Of a stretch of 64,000 nt of DNA, positions 46,134-58,181 are shown piece by piece. This DNA comes from Gliomastix tumulicola (Eukaryota > Ascomycota > Sordariomycetes > Hypocreales > Bionectriaceae). The position numbers were made by a program, and so were the translations under genes. The stretch is from positions 2,852,001 through 2,916,000 of the forward strand of contig BCHX01000004.1 of NCBI GenBank assembly GCA_001599755.1, in the 5' to 3' direction. Within the stretch, counting starts at the first letter, position 1, and every line of letters begins with the position of its first letter. The notes under the pieces were generated by a model. The model had not been told where the DNA came from, did no database searches, and saw nothing but the letters and a program-made list of their open reading frames with translations.

Positions 46134-47028
46134 GTTGAGCAGCTAGCTGATGCCACAGGAAGGCGAGCTGGAAATCCGATCTAATAGACACGCAAACGGA
46201 GAGGCAGTCAAGAGAGCTAGGAGGGTGAGAGCCAAGCTTGGGACACGGGCTGCCGACGAACTACCTCGGGGTAGCAGTGCATATGCGGGTGGCGGTGGGC
46301 GAGAAAGAGCCGGTGGTGTGTTGGTAATCAAATATGCAGCTCCAAGTGAGGAGGTGCAGCTCCGATGTTGCAGCGTGGCCTCCTGATGGTGTACAAGGAG
46401 CGGAGTCGAATATATTACCGAAAGAACACGAGAAGAGGAGAAGAGAAGGACGAATCAAAAGTATGAGGTCAGCCAGGCCGTTTGCACCGTCATGAGTGGG
46501 AGATTTTGAAGTTGGGTTGGAAATTCAGACGTCCATCCACTGGCCTGAAAAGTCTTATCAGGAAGACGATCCACTGTGATCAGCTATCGATAAGATAAGA
46601 AACTGCCCCTCCATCGAACCCTGAATTGAATATCTTGTCCTCGACTTCCTGCCATCCTTCACCTCCCCGCCCGTAACGAAGAGATGTATTGGGCAATGCC
46701 CGTGGGAGCGAGCTGTAGGACTCTCCATAGACTTGGATTAATAATGCACTATATCAAAGATATGTACCTACTTCCACGATAAGGGACCCTTGACCAGGCT
46801 CGGGGTCGGTCTTCACTAATTTCCATGCCCCTCACTCGCGTCATTTCCATTTCGCCCTGGATGGTGGGGTCGAGCTTCGATTTTCTCCCCAACACCCTCG
46901 AGTACGACCGAAGATACAGAGCTCATCCGACTCTCGAAATCTCTCGAAACCATCCGTAAAGCCTCACTGAGAGCCAGGAGAGCCTACCGACCAATTGTTG
47001 ACAGACAGTCTTCCACACCCGAAGCACA
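46134..47028. other. Divergent promoter, ataxin-10 homologue and MTAP
   Basis: 895 bp between divergent start codons with no supported gene. The segment 46500-46760 is AT-richer and contains GATAA/TATC-type sites such as CGATAAGATAAG near 46587, possible GATA-factor sites. Confidence 0.45.
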
Positions 47029-48164
47029 ATGTCGGACCTACCCACCACCTTTGACAGTACGTCTCCCCTTCCCACCTTGACGAACGAGACAGGGGGGGGA
47101 AATAAGGGGGGGAAGAGAGAGACCGGGCGTTGTCTCTTGATACTTCCATAGGGGAGAACATCCAGCTGAACAGCATTCCTCTTTCTTACCCGCGCGCGAA
47201 ACAGAGCCCGTCCACATCGGCGTCATCGGCGGCACGGGCCTGAGCCAGCTCGAGGGCTTCGTCCCCGTCGCCTCGCTCAACCCGGAGACGCCCTGGGGCT
47301 TCGCGGCGTCGCCGGTGCAGATCCTCGAGCACGGCGGCCACTTTGTCGCCTTTGTCGCGCGCCACGGCGTCCACCACCAGTTCGCGCCGCACGAGGTGCC
47401 CAACCGCGCCAACATCGCCGCCCTGCGCCACATCGGCGTGCGCACCGTCATCGCCTTCACCGCCGTCGGCTCGCTGCAGGAGGAGATCAAGCCCATGGAC
47501 TTTGTCGTGCCGGACCAGGCCATCGACCGCACCAAGGGTGTCCGGCCCTTCACCTTCTTCGAGAAGGGGCTCGTCGGGCACGTCGGCTTCGCGGATCCGT
47601 TTGACGCCAAGCTGGCCGATGTCATCAAGGGCTGTGCGAAGAGCCTCGAGGGCGACGGTGTCGTCCTGCACGACAAGGGCACCGTCATCTGCATGGGTAA
47701 GCTGTCCCTCCCTCCCACCCTATCCGTGTCTCAGTACTAACAGTTGTCGAACTCCTCCAGAGGGCCCCCAGTTCTCAACCCGCGCCGAGTCGCACATGTA
47801 CCGCTCCTGGGGCGGCTCCGTCATCAACATGTCTACCCTCCCCGAGGCTAAGCTCGCCCGCGAGGCCGAGATGGCCTACCAGAGCATCTGCATGGCGACC
47901 GACTACGACTGCTGGCACTCGTTCGAGGACGTCAATGTCGCGCTCGTCCTCAGCTACATGAAGGCCAACGTCGAGAACGCCAAGCGCCTCGTCGCCGGCG
48001 TCCTCGACCAGCTCACCAAGATCGAGAACTCGGACCTCGTCCTCGCCAAGCACTGGGAGGGCGCCAGCCAGGGTGCCGTCAAGTTCATGACCAAGCCCGA
48101 GGGCAGGGATCCCAAGGCCGTCAAGGCCGTCGAGTACCTCTTCCCCGGCTTCTGGGACGCCTGA
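47029..48164 (+). CDS. MEU1: S-methyl-5'-thioadenosine phosphorylase
   Basis: Three exons (47029-47056, 47205-47696, 47761-48164) give 307 aa, normal for eukaryotic MTAP. It cleaves 5'-methylthioadenosine, the by-product of polyamine synthesis, to adenine and methylthioribose 1-phosphate, feeding methionine salvage. Landmarks are HIGVIGGTGLSQLEGF, with the phosphate-binding GGTG, then VAFVARHGVHHQFAPHEVPNRANIAAL and TAVGSLQEEIKPMDFVVPDQ. After splice 2 come MEGPQFSTRAESHMYRSWGG, NMSTLPEAKLAREAEM and the base-binding TDYDCWH. The first exon has only nine codons plus one base (MSDLPTTFD-K); its 148-bp intron has a GTACGT donor. Acceptor 47204 keeps phase. Confidence 0.95.
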
Positions 48165-49029
48165 GGAGGAGGAGGAGGAACGAAGAAAACCGGATCAGGT
48201 GTGCTCGTGTTGATTGAGCAATCGGGAGGGGTGGGGGGTGTGGCGTGTGTTCCACGGGCGTCGTCCGAGGCGAGGCGGCTTCTCCCCTTCCCCGGCTTGT
48301 CTGACTTGCTTCGCTAGCTCGTTCGCATCATCTGAGGCCGCGCGTTGGATGTAGACCAGGGGTTCGATATGATGTGGAGAGCATGAGATGCACCGATACG
48401 AAACAAAAATCAATAGACGGGAAATCGGATGCGATAGAAATGGGATCTGATTTAATACGAGCGCATATATCGACTGGCATCCTCCGACCCCGGCAATTGC
48501 CTCTCGCGTGACTTGATATCGTGACTCGCGCACCAATCTCGCTCGCGATGAAAGGCCCCGGGGAAAACCGTCCGGCGCCTCGCAGGCATGCCGTCGCCAC
48601 GGCGAGGCTTACGGACGTCTGCGAACCCCAAGCTGCAGAGCGCCAAGATTGGAAATCCAATGATTACATTTCCCTATTGAACTCTCTCGTCTTCCGCCGC
48701 GCCCCGAAAAGCACCCCTCGTCCACCCCCGCATCCTTCGAAACGATAGACGAGCCGAGGATGCCCGCCCAGGATGAATGGCTGAGGGGAGTGCTACGGCT
48801 AATCACTACTGCGATCCCAGGCAAAGCAGCGACAGTGGAAATTCATTCTTCCCACATTTCTCCGGAATGATGATCCCTATCACAAAGTCATATCCTTTCG
48901 GCCGGTTCAATTCGATAATAATCATACCATGCGGCTGAAAACGCAAAATAAGGGCAAGGAATATCTGTCCCTCTAGGCTAATCTTGCCCCCCCCCCCCCT
49001 CGAGCCTCCATGGCTGCACACACACCTTA

Positions 49030-49030
<1 letters not shown>

Positions 49031-49061
<31 letters not shown>

Positions 49062-49064
49062 ACA
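49031..49064. repeat. (CA)n microsatellite
   Basis: Perfect CA units for about 26 bp, then one TA interruption and more CA. Confidence 0.9.
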
Positions 49065-50160
49065 GGCTGCAAATAAATCCCGATGGGGACATAGCCCCGA
49101 GGTAGCGCCGCTCCTGGATGTCATAGGTGTGATAAATAATCCTGGCAAAATACAGGCAAAAGGTGGTGCGTCCCTCGCCGCCGGGACGCATACCGACCCA
49201 ATATGTACTGCTCACCAACCCTCCCAATGCAACCGGCAGCACTGTCCGCACATACTGTGCTCACCACCCTCTTCCAGGAGGGTTCGAGTGTCCCCCCCCC
49301 CCCCCTTCCATTGGGAAGTCATCGTCCGTGTTGGTGTGGTAGCACTGTCACGATCCCATGCATCCTCTGCCAAGGGCTTCAGACCTGGTCTGCTCTGCGG
49401 CTTCATGATGACTTTTAGCAAAGCCACTTTATGGAGAGAAGAGGAAACAACGTCCAAGGACCCACGGCCGTGAGCTGTCCACGAGAACTGGAGAAGCAGA
49501 GGATCCCCCTTCAAGAAAAGCCCAGCGACCAACGTGCAGAAATTGAGCGAATGAATGCTCGGTATCAAGAGAGGTTCGCTGGGTGGTTCAAACAACACGG
49601 AAAACCTCGAAAACGAGATCGCGGGACAGAACAGGGGCAGAGATGCCTGATAGACAGGAGACTGTTTAACGCCAGGACTGGGCTAGTACTATCTAGGCTC
49701 GCTCTTCGTCTACTGTGCGAATACGTCGATAGTCCGAGATGGTTGTTGGCTCAGGGAGGTTTTCTGTGCGCTGCTGACAGGCACATGTCAGGCGTTACAA
49801 CGGCTCTCGGGCCTTGCCAGCGGCGGCAGGATACGATTAATGATGGCTGGGTATGCTCATCACCTACCGCCTCGAACTTGGGCTCACATCTTTTGTCCCC
49901 CAGCCTGCCTTGAAGAGAGATGGACGCCAGGCTGTCATGTTCTCCGCCTGTTTCCCGCCATCGACCACTCCAACAAACAGCAAAGCCGTGCAGTGAAGAC
50001 GGAGAAACCCGTTGAGCCGAAGTTCGGGGCCGAAGCGGATTGGAGAACACTATGGAAAGAAAGACCCGGGTTCAGGAGGGTGAAGAGGGTTCCAAAATGG
50101 GGAAACGCCGCGACTGTAGCTCGAGAAAACTGCAGATGGCAAAAGAGCTGGTGTGACGGT

Positions 50161-50221
50161 GATGCAATGCAATGCAATGCGATGCGATGCGATGCGATGC
50201 GATGCGATGCGATGCGATGCG
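50161..50221. repeat. (GATGC/AATGC)12 pentanucleotide array
   Basis: Twelve consecutive 5-bp units: GATGC, three AATGC-type units, then eight or more perfect GATGC. Pentamer arrays of this regularity are less common than the dinucleotide runs elsewhere in the window. Confidence 0.95.
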
Positions 50222-53200
50222 ACGGAGCTGCAGCGGTGCGCCACGCAATGCTAAGACTGCAAGGCATAGGTACTCTAGTGGCTTACAGGCTCCAGATAAG
50301 GGACCAGGGAATTATCTGAGCATCATCTGACATGCATATGTATGTCCCGCCCCCATGCTAGCAAACATGCTTGAGGTCCTTCATCCCCCTGCTGTAGCAT
50401 CGCGGAGGCGACGGAGGGTAGAGCTGGTCGCCGCCTCGCATGTGCTTACGTTTTTCCGCGCCAGTGGCGCTCTCGATGCACGATACAACGCCTCTTATGC
50501 ATTTGCACTCATCCGTCTGTTCCCTGTCCTAGATGACGATGAAGGCGAAGTAGGCCAAGCAGCGACTTCGTGATGGGTGGCCGTGGCGCTATCACCACCC
50601 AGTCCTTGGATGCACACCTCGCTCGTGAACGGAAGTACTTGGATATAAGGCCAGGCCCATAAGGTGCCGCGCGATTCTCGAAGGGGATAGTGTGATGGAT
50701 GAGTTGCAGTGCAGGCATGTGGCTGCTCCCTGCTCGAGGGACGACGAGGGGCGAAAAAAAAGGGAAAAAAGGGAAAAGATGTGAGGCTGAGAGAAGACGA
50801 CATCTGGTGTATTGGGCAGCTGAGGCGACACAACCTGCCTCTTGCGGTCAGTGTGTCCAGCCCTCTGGAATAGCCGGCCAGGGACTTTGGATATTCTCTT
50901 GCAGCAGGACAAGGGCTCTCTTCAGGGATGCCAGGGCAATAGATAGTCCATAGTTGTTGGTTGATGCCTTTCCTAACCCAGGTAACAATCATGAGATGAA
51001 TCCTTGCGAGATCAACCAACGGTGGCCCCTCAATCCATGTCGTCCGTAAGATGGGCGAGTGTGAGTGGGCTTCAATTTGGCACTGCATGTGCTTGTCATC
51101 TGCCTTGTCTGCCTAGTCGTCGCACAATCGATCGGATCGAGGAGCATCTCAGACACCCCAGCTAAGCTTTTCTCGTCGAGCTTGTCGAAAGCAGAAAGGT
51201 TAGTCACTTCTGCTAGCTTCATTCTCGCGGGTTGGACTAGGATGCGGGCGCGTAGGGCCATCGTGGACATAACCACGAGTCATGGTCTAGAGACAGCATC
51301 AGCACAGACGACTTCATCGCGCGCGCTGTTCTCCAAGACTCCAATGGTCAACCGGAGATAGTGAAAGCCAAGGGGGGCGAAGTTCGTCTAGATGTCTGTG
51401 ATCCTGGATTATGTTGTTGGTTGCATGCATGGCCGACCTGGTGGGTGGTCCTGCATAACCAATGCTGACGTGTCTTCAAGGTTCTCTTTGCATCGCTCGC
51501 TGCTCTTCTCGTCGAGAACTGCATGTACCGTCGTTTCGATCCACACCCTCCTCGATGCTCCATCCATCACGGTCCAAGTCAGTCCAGGAGGGCGACGCTA
51601 TCTTGCTGGACGGAGCGAGAGTTGGGGGCGAGCCGGGGGTCGTCACGTAAAGTTCCTCCTCCCATCACATGTAGCACAAACCGCAGAACGGTCGAGGGGA
51701 GTGGTACAAGATGGTGTACGGTATGGACCATGTCCTCGTAATCACCTCATAGCGTGCCGTTCCTCTGGGACATGCTGCTTATGTTGGTCGTGTCATGGTC
51801 GTCGGACGGGTAAATTGCAATTGTGCGCAAAGAAGATCTTTCCAAGGTACATTAGCGAGTGCAACGCACCATGCGTTGAAGCCAAAAGCCCACTTACATC
51901 TGCTCTCCAACCAAAACAACCGGGCAAACTCCGCGAGGCTTCCGGTTATAGCCCGTAGACGGGGGAAAGGAGCAGTGGCAACGGTCGTCTGCTCTTTGTC
52001 TAGGCCCGGCCCGTGGACCGTTTTTTTTTTTTAAAAAAAAATAAGGGAGCTTGTTAATGGCGACTGGCAGCCGCCTGGGTTCCTCTTCCAACTTTTCACC
52101 CTCTAGTGCACAGGTCGGAGCGGCTAGAACACCGTCGTCACATGCGAGGAGGGTCTGATAACTTCGTCCAGACGGGTTCCATTCCGTCCAAACGCAGAAA
52201 CCCGTCAACGTCCTGGTAGAAGCGCTGTCAAAGACGGGCACCAACTGCAATAATCCACTCGGGGGGAGAAAGATTCTTTCCCCGGACCCTCTATCGAGAG
52301 CCATCGTCTTGCTCAGCTAAAGGTCGCAAGACTGCCCAAAGACTGGACATGAGGCCTCTGCTTTCCCCCTCCTTTGCCTCTTTCTGCGCTCTGCAGGAAA
52401 CCCCACTATGGGAATCAGCCAAGTCCACCAGGAGTTGGTCAAGCAGATCCTTAGCTCAGCAACGACATCCTAGCGATCCCAGAGCATACCATATGTGTGC
52501 AGTGCCCCCACTGATCCCCAAGACAGAGGTCCTTCATTCCGCTCAGTGCAGAACGTACTGGCGGAGTTCAAGACTTCTCCTCACTGACAATGTTCTCTGC
52601 GCGCTCTAGAATGGCTTCATCTGTGGATGGCGATGCAGTCGAACGACGTGGGACCCCCCGATATAGGAGCACAGTTCAGAACGAGCTGCTCCACGAGGCT
52701 AGGCGCAGTATGCCGAGTGAATCCCTGTCAGATATTAGGATGCTAAAATGCTCGAGTTAGTACTTATTAGCAATAGTCTCGAGCATCTCAGGCATGTAAG
52801 ACCTCAAACTGTGCATGCTGCGCATACTGCGCATGTACCGATGTTCCAGCAGAGGCCACTTCGCATCCACTCGTGCCCACCATATCACAGTCGTGTAAGT
52901 AAGTATCTGGCCAAGGCAGCCGTTTATCAAGGCATCTTCGCACATACCTGAAATCGTATGGCTGCTTCCACACCCCCTTCACTGCTGGTGCAGCACATGG
53001 ATACGTGACGAGACGCATGCACGTATGCACCCTCCACGTACCGCAGTAAATGTGGGCAACCGCAGAGACCTGTTTGATGTCCCGCTGTGGACTTGTTGTC
53101 GTTGCCAGCAGCCTCTGGAAAATATCAGTCGTTGGGAATGTGTCCGAGCAGCTCTTTCTCCAGTGCCAGCAGCTATACAACGATGAGAGTGACTGGAAGC

Positions 53201-53942
53201 CACACATGGCTCTAAGAGAGAGCAGCTGACAGATAAGAAAAGAAAGAAAGAAAAGAAAAGGAGCCTGAAGCAAGACACATTCGTATCCTTGAGCTCGGAT
53301 ATGTGTACCTCTTCCGGTTCAATGTCACCCCCCTTACCCTCGCCCCAATGCAGAGGCATACCCATCACAGCTGCACCATGTCCATGACACCACCACCTTG
53401 GTGACCAAATTGATTAATTCTTTGCCTCGTCTCCATACGAATACATGGCGGGACATAGTGCACGACGTAAGCGACAGGGCACTGACAGCGTAGCAGCCGT
53501 CTGGTCACAAGTATTTTTGTGTACTTGCCACCCTATTTCAGGTAAGTTGGTATTTGTTGTATATATGACCCTTGTCCCAGTGGAACCTGGATGCTGGGCC
53601 AGTACTCGAATCCGCCGCTGAAACGACATCACTCTCTCTTTTCACGCGACGGGGCTTCTTGTCTCCTGCCTCCTCGTCCCTCTCATGACGGGGCTCTGCG
53701 GCAAGGTCGACTATGTCAATTGCTCATGTTGCCTGTCATCATTGATCAACCTGTGGATTAGGCTTGAAGTGGACCAGTGAGTGAATCACGGTCACTTGGA
53801 TGCTTCCCGCACCGCCATTGTTGACCGTATCCTCGTGCGTCTCTGCCGACCGCTTTTTTTTTTTTTTCCCTCCCAATTTCGGAAGCCCCGCGCGTCAGAG
53901 TTGACTCGAGTCCGAGGAATCAGTTCGCTCCTCGAGTGAGGG

Positions 53943-53949
53943 TATAAAG
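53943..53949 (+). promoter_or_regulatory. TATA box of the methyltransferase gene
   Basis: TATAAAG lies 185 bp upstream of the ATG at 54128 and is followed by a C/A/T-rich leader with CCTCA and CAACT runs, as expected for a fungal TATA promoter. The role is inferred from position. Confidence 0.5.
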
Positions 53950-54127
53950 TCCGGCATTCGCCCACGACCATAATCTTGATCTCTGTTCCTCAGTACCTCA
54001 TACGATACCTCAAACCTCCAACTATTCCGCACCACCACTTGAAATCAAGCAATTTTCTGATCAACTCTTTGCATCTTTGCCGTTGGTTCTCAAGATCGGT
54101 ACCGACACCTCAAGACCAACAACAATC

Positions 54128-55364
54128 ATGATGACTTCCGACATTTGTTCGCTCGACGGCGCCTCAGTCCACTCTGATGCCTTCCAGCTGCCCCTCAATG
54201 GGACGGTCGAAGACATTGGTGGAAGCACCATGGCAGGCAACGTGACAGAGACCCTTCGCGAAGTCATGAAGGAGCCAACTGAGCCTCCTGCTAAGACCAC
54301 GCTCCCAGACGAACTTCTGTACAGCGAGAATGGGTTGATGATCTGGAACGAACTCATTTTCACACCCGAGTTCTACCAGACTCATGACGAGATCGCCATC
54401 TTCGACAAATATGGAACCGAAATTGCTGAACGTGTCCAGTCCGGCATGACCCTGATCGATCTGGGGGCCGGGTAAGTATTGCCCCCAATTCAGGGAGATG
54501 TAGCTCGTGAGTGGCTAACAGAACTTTCTGCAGAGACACGCGCAAGGTAGAGCACCTTCTGGCGGCGTTCGAGAAGAAGGGAATCAAGGCCACCTATCTT
54601 GCCCTTGACATTTCCAAGTCCTCCTTGGACCACAACATTGGCTTCCTCAAGGAGAAGCACTCCCAGGCAACCTCGACGGTTCGATGCGCAGGGCTCTGGG
54701 GAACCTTTGAGGACGGACTGCAGTATGTCCAGAACATCAAAGGGCCTCGGCTGTTCCTGTCGCTAGGCTCGGTCCTCTGCAACGATCCTTGGAACGAGGC
54801 CCTGAAGAAAGTCAAGGATTGGGCTGGCATTCTGCGGTCGGATGACCGATTGCTGGTTGGCATGGATGCCCACCTCGTTCCTCGTGACACAGAGAAGATC
54901 TGGGCCGCATACCATACACGTGAGGACTTGTACACACGTTTCTTCCAGAACGGTTTCGATTATGCCAATCGTCTCGTCGGTGAAACCTGGTTCCGCTATG
55001 AAGACTGGGAGCAGCTTGCGGAGTTGGAGAACCCGACTCGACACCGCTTCTATTTCCGAGCGAAACGAGATATTCAGCTCGGCAAAACCGGTCGATTGGT
55101 CTCCAAGGGTGAGGAGCTCGACTGGTTTGATTCGCACAAGTACGGCCAGGAGGATGTCGAGGTCATGTTCGACAAGGCCGGTCTTGTAGCCACCGACATA
55201 TGGCGAGCGCCGAACTCCGAATTCAGTAAGTGGCATTCCCCTTGTAAAGGTAACACTCGAACGCCTTTGCTGACATGAGTGCAACAGGGCAGTATCTGGT
55301 GAAGCAGAAGGAAGACAGGGATGGGAGGGGCGACGCTGATAGTGCCGTGTCGGGTGTCAACTAG
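54128..55364 (+). CDS. SAM-dependent methyltransferase, EgtD/EasF-like (PF10017)
   Basis: Three exons (54128-54471, 54534-55225, 55288-55364) give 370 aa. The protein belongs to the histidine-specific methyltransferase family that includes EgtD, the methyltransferase part of fungal Egt1, and the ergot-pathway dimethylallyltryptophan N-methyltransferase EasF/FgaMT. It shows LPDELLYSENGLMIWNELIF and TPEFYQTHDEIAIFDKYG, then SAM motif LIDLGAGDTRK, formed by the first splice. Later come YLALDISKSSLD, RLFLSLGSVLCNDPW, DRLLVGMDAH and a C-terminal YGQEDVEVMFDKAGL. The ergothioneine sulfoxide-synthase domain of Egt1 is absent, so it is not the complete Egt1. No prenyltransferase or other pathway gene lies nearby, so its substrate is unknown. 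The second ATG (Met2) is an equally possible start. Confidence 0.82.
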
Positions 55365-55536
55365 GTTGGCCAACCCCTCGCCACGATTCGTTTTCCGGAG
55401 TCTGGCGTTCATATTGGGCGGGCTTAGAGCCTGAGTCCCAGAATTGCTGCTTTCCCCCTTACTTGCGTCTGGTTCTGTTTACCTTGGTCTTTTTCTCTTT
55501 GTTTGACTTCCGCCGTTTGCGCTCTTGCCCACCCTT

Positions 55537-58181
55537 TCATGTCAGGCAAAGTATTTGTCCTTCTTCCCTCCGAACACGGGCAACGAGCTTTTCCCACCAA
55601 GGGGGGCGCTCGCCAATTGCCGGTGACACCGCCGTGCTGCCGAGGGGTATTTCGTCCTCAATCCATAGCCAGATCCTTTTCAGTGTGACGTATAGTGGCG
55701 GGACACTCTGAAGATATCGGAAAGCAACGGTTAACTAGGATCAGATAGAGAATAAAACAAGCAGTTGAAACTTACACTTCTAGCAGATGTTCGAACCACC
55801 AACTCGAACCATTGGCGTGATATGTCCCAATGGTGATACCTTGTTGCCAGCAGGCCTAGCAGGAACACTGGGAAGAGCGGCGCTTGCGCTGTGAAACAAG
55901 AGCCTGAGGTCGGCATAACTCGGATGCACCTCGTCAAGTCGTCGAGATTAGAGATAACATCCTGGTGGTTCCGAGGGAGCCTGCAAGAGTGGTCAGTGTT
56001 GAACTACATTAATATTGCGATGAACAAAACACACCTCAGAGCACGGCACTGCAAGTAAAGGATTGCAGCAATCCTCCAGCACTCAGCAGTCACGTTGGTC
56101 ATGTCTTTACGGTTGTCAATCCTGTACGTCAGGGGAACTTGTCGAAGCCACTCGATGTGCTGTGACTGTTCGCTGGCATCCTGGAAAGTGGATGTCTCGC
56201 GGCTCCATTGCTTCATGCCCTGGAGCTTTCGAAGCTGGTACTGGATAGACATTGGAGTCGAAAAGTTTCGTGGCTCTTGCTGCATCATAGCTGCCAAGTG
56301 CGTGATGTGGTTGAAGACGACAAGTAGCTTCTTCGAGAAGCCGCAGCCGCCCTGGATCTCTAGCATCCCTTCAGGCGTGTCGTCAAGAAGCCACTCGTAT
56401 CTTTGGATTTCTTCGACAGGCATGAAGTCTTCCGGCTTGGTGAGCTCCATCATCGGCTGCGAAATGATGACGGCACGGCAAACTACGATCGACTGTGCAA
56501 TGCGAAGAGAGGACACCTGCATGTTGGTGCGGTTCCACCATCGTTGGCCCGTGTCCGATGCCTTGAGGCATTGTACAGCCTGTGAGAAACCTATCCACCA
56601 TCGAGGATAGTGCCCTTTGATTCGACGTTCGAAAACGACGACCTGTAGAGTACTAGTCAGACAAAGGAATAGTGGTTATTAGCTAGACGAAGAACCTACA
56701 TCCTGCATCGAGAGCATCGAGGCAATCGCGACAAGCTCATTGCTATCGCTTTCGGTCAGGACATCGACGAGCGCGAAGTGATTGAGAAGCTCCGTTAACC
56801 GGCGTTCAGCAACTGCAAAGAGTGCGTTGACGCGACGTGCCAAGTCCACAGTAGGGGTGTAGTCGTAGACATAGGTCCCGGCAAGACATTGGATAGCGGC
56901 TCGAACAGCATCAGACTGTTGCATACTNGCGAACTCGTTGAGCCAGAGGTTTGACTTCACAAGAATACTGCGGCCGGGGCACCAGTTTTTGATATCTAGG
57001 AGACCAGTTTGGTTAGCTGCGTAGTGTGTGCTAGGAACTTCCTGCCTCGGCCCTCCCACGCCTGCAAAATGTGAAAGGGGACTGGAAGTGACCGGAGAAC
57101 TTACAGAAGTCCCACAAACGCCGGTCGCCGAGGTTCATTTTGGCCATGTGGCCAAACTGGCTAGGCACGAGTCGTGGAGATGGTCGATAGGGAACAACTG
57201 ACATATCGTCGATACTGTCGGGAGGGGATGTGACCGTGCTTGGATCATATGGAATATACCAGTTCCTTGGATCAACAGCCCTAGCGATTTCATCGGCCTG
57301 AAGCAGCTTGGGCGACCGCGACAGCTTCTCTTGATCCGACGTCCACTTCACTTTGATGTAGCTATCAACAAAGCCACCGTCTGGTCGGTAGAAGACGTGA
57401 AGCTTAAACTTCCCGTAGGTGTTGTGGCAATCTCGGAATGGGGTGCGCAGCTTATTGTCATTGGGCAGCTTAGCTGGCTGGGCGACAGTGGAAGAGACCA
57501 CTTGGTCAGATGGGCTAGCAGATGAGCTGGCAGTTGGGCTAGTTTCTGTCCCATTGACAGCTCCAGGGCCGGGCGGCTGACTTGCGAGCTGTTCCGGAGA
57601 TGTGGAATGTTGAGGTTCTGCTTTTGGCGTCAAGGAGGGCGAGGCGCCTACAGCAGCAGCAGAATCTAATTCGAACGTCAGCGGCTGGGCCTAAATTTGC
57701 TATCCGACGGCGCTCGCAGATCCCACCGAAGCGGATGCCAGCTGCATATTCAGGCATGTCATCACCTGATGAGGACATGCTGCGCGCTTCTCGACAATGG
57801 GCTAAAAATCTCAGGAGACATGGGCATTAAGGAGTACTCACCCGAAGGGACGGCAGGTGCTGCGTCCACATCCATGTCCTGCAGCCCACCATTGGTCAAA
57901 GGTGGTGTCAACAAGAGCGACTGCTGCTGCTCTCCAGGACTGGATCCAGTAGGCGTAGGATGATCCAAAGTGCTGGTAGTTGTACTGGTAGTGGTGCTGG
58001 TAAAGCTTGTGCTCGGTCCTGCTGATGAAGGAGACCAAGGCCTCGGGAGAATGAATGGGTCTTGTTGGAGCGAAAATTGAGCCGGTGCAGGCGCAAGAGT
58101 TTCGTCCATCGAGCCCTCTCGAAATGCACCAGAGGACCTGACGCGCTTGGCGGGACGTTCTGCTTCGGTTGAGAGCTCCAT
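55537..58181 (-). CDS. Fungal-specific transcription-factor-domain protein, no zinc cluster seen
   Basis: Six exons (57842-58181, 57105-57665, 56700-56995, 56035-56642, 55776-55980, 55537-55707) give 726 aa. All five joins keep phase. The C-terminal two thirds look like the Fungal_trans_2-type regulator domain: IKNWCPGRSILVKSNLWLNEF, AAIQCLAGTYVYDYTP, a helix pair ending MLSMQD-VVVFERR (splice), WWNRTNMQVSSL, LLGLLATRYHHWDISRQWF and, after the last splice, SVPPLYVTLKRIWLWIEDE. The N-terminal 250 residues are Ser/Thr/Pro-rich; no Zn2Cys6 motif was found in them or in the flanking 800 bp. A 66-nt-longer in-frame version of exon 3 is possible. The base at 56928 is N, making one residue undetermined. 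Function is unknown. Confidence 0.65.

Larger units (their letters stand above)
48165..54127. other. Six-kilobase gene-poor stretch
   Basis: No gene is supported. Open frames of 95-160 codons exist, for example 49431-49913 (+) and 52788-53273 (-), but none has recognisable motifs. Features seen: C-runs near 48988 and 49292, a CA microsatellite at 49031-49064, a GATGC pentamer array at 50161-50221, and a T12/A9 junction near 52020-52040 that could form a hairpin. The last 200 bp belong to the methyltransferase promoter. Confidence 0.5.

Noticed and set aside
50989..51361. Opposed frames on both strands, the minus one with a plausible helical segment
   Set aside because: Too short and unsupported; could be a fragment of a decayed gene but I cannot show it.
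52788..53273. 161-codon minus-strand frame with a hydrophobic start
   Set aside because: Apparent signal-peptide-like start, but composition is random, no similarity and no supporting promoter or intron signals.
8340..54900. MET10, MTAP and the EasF-like methyltransferase as a sulfur or secondary-metabolite cluster
   Set aside because: They are separated by tens of kilobases and many unrelated housekeeping genes; no clustering is supported.
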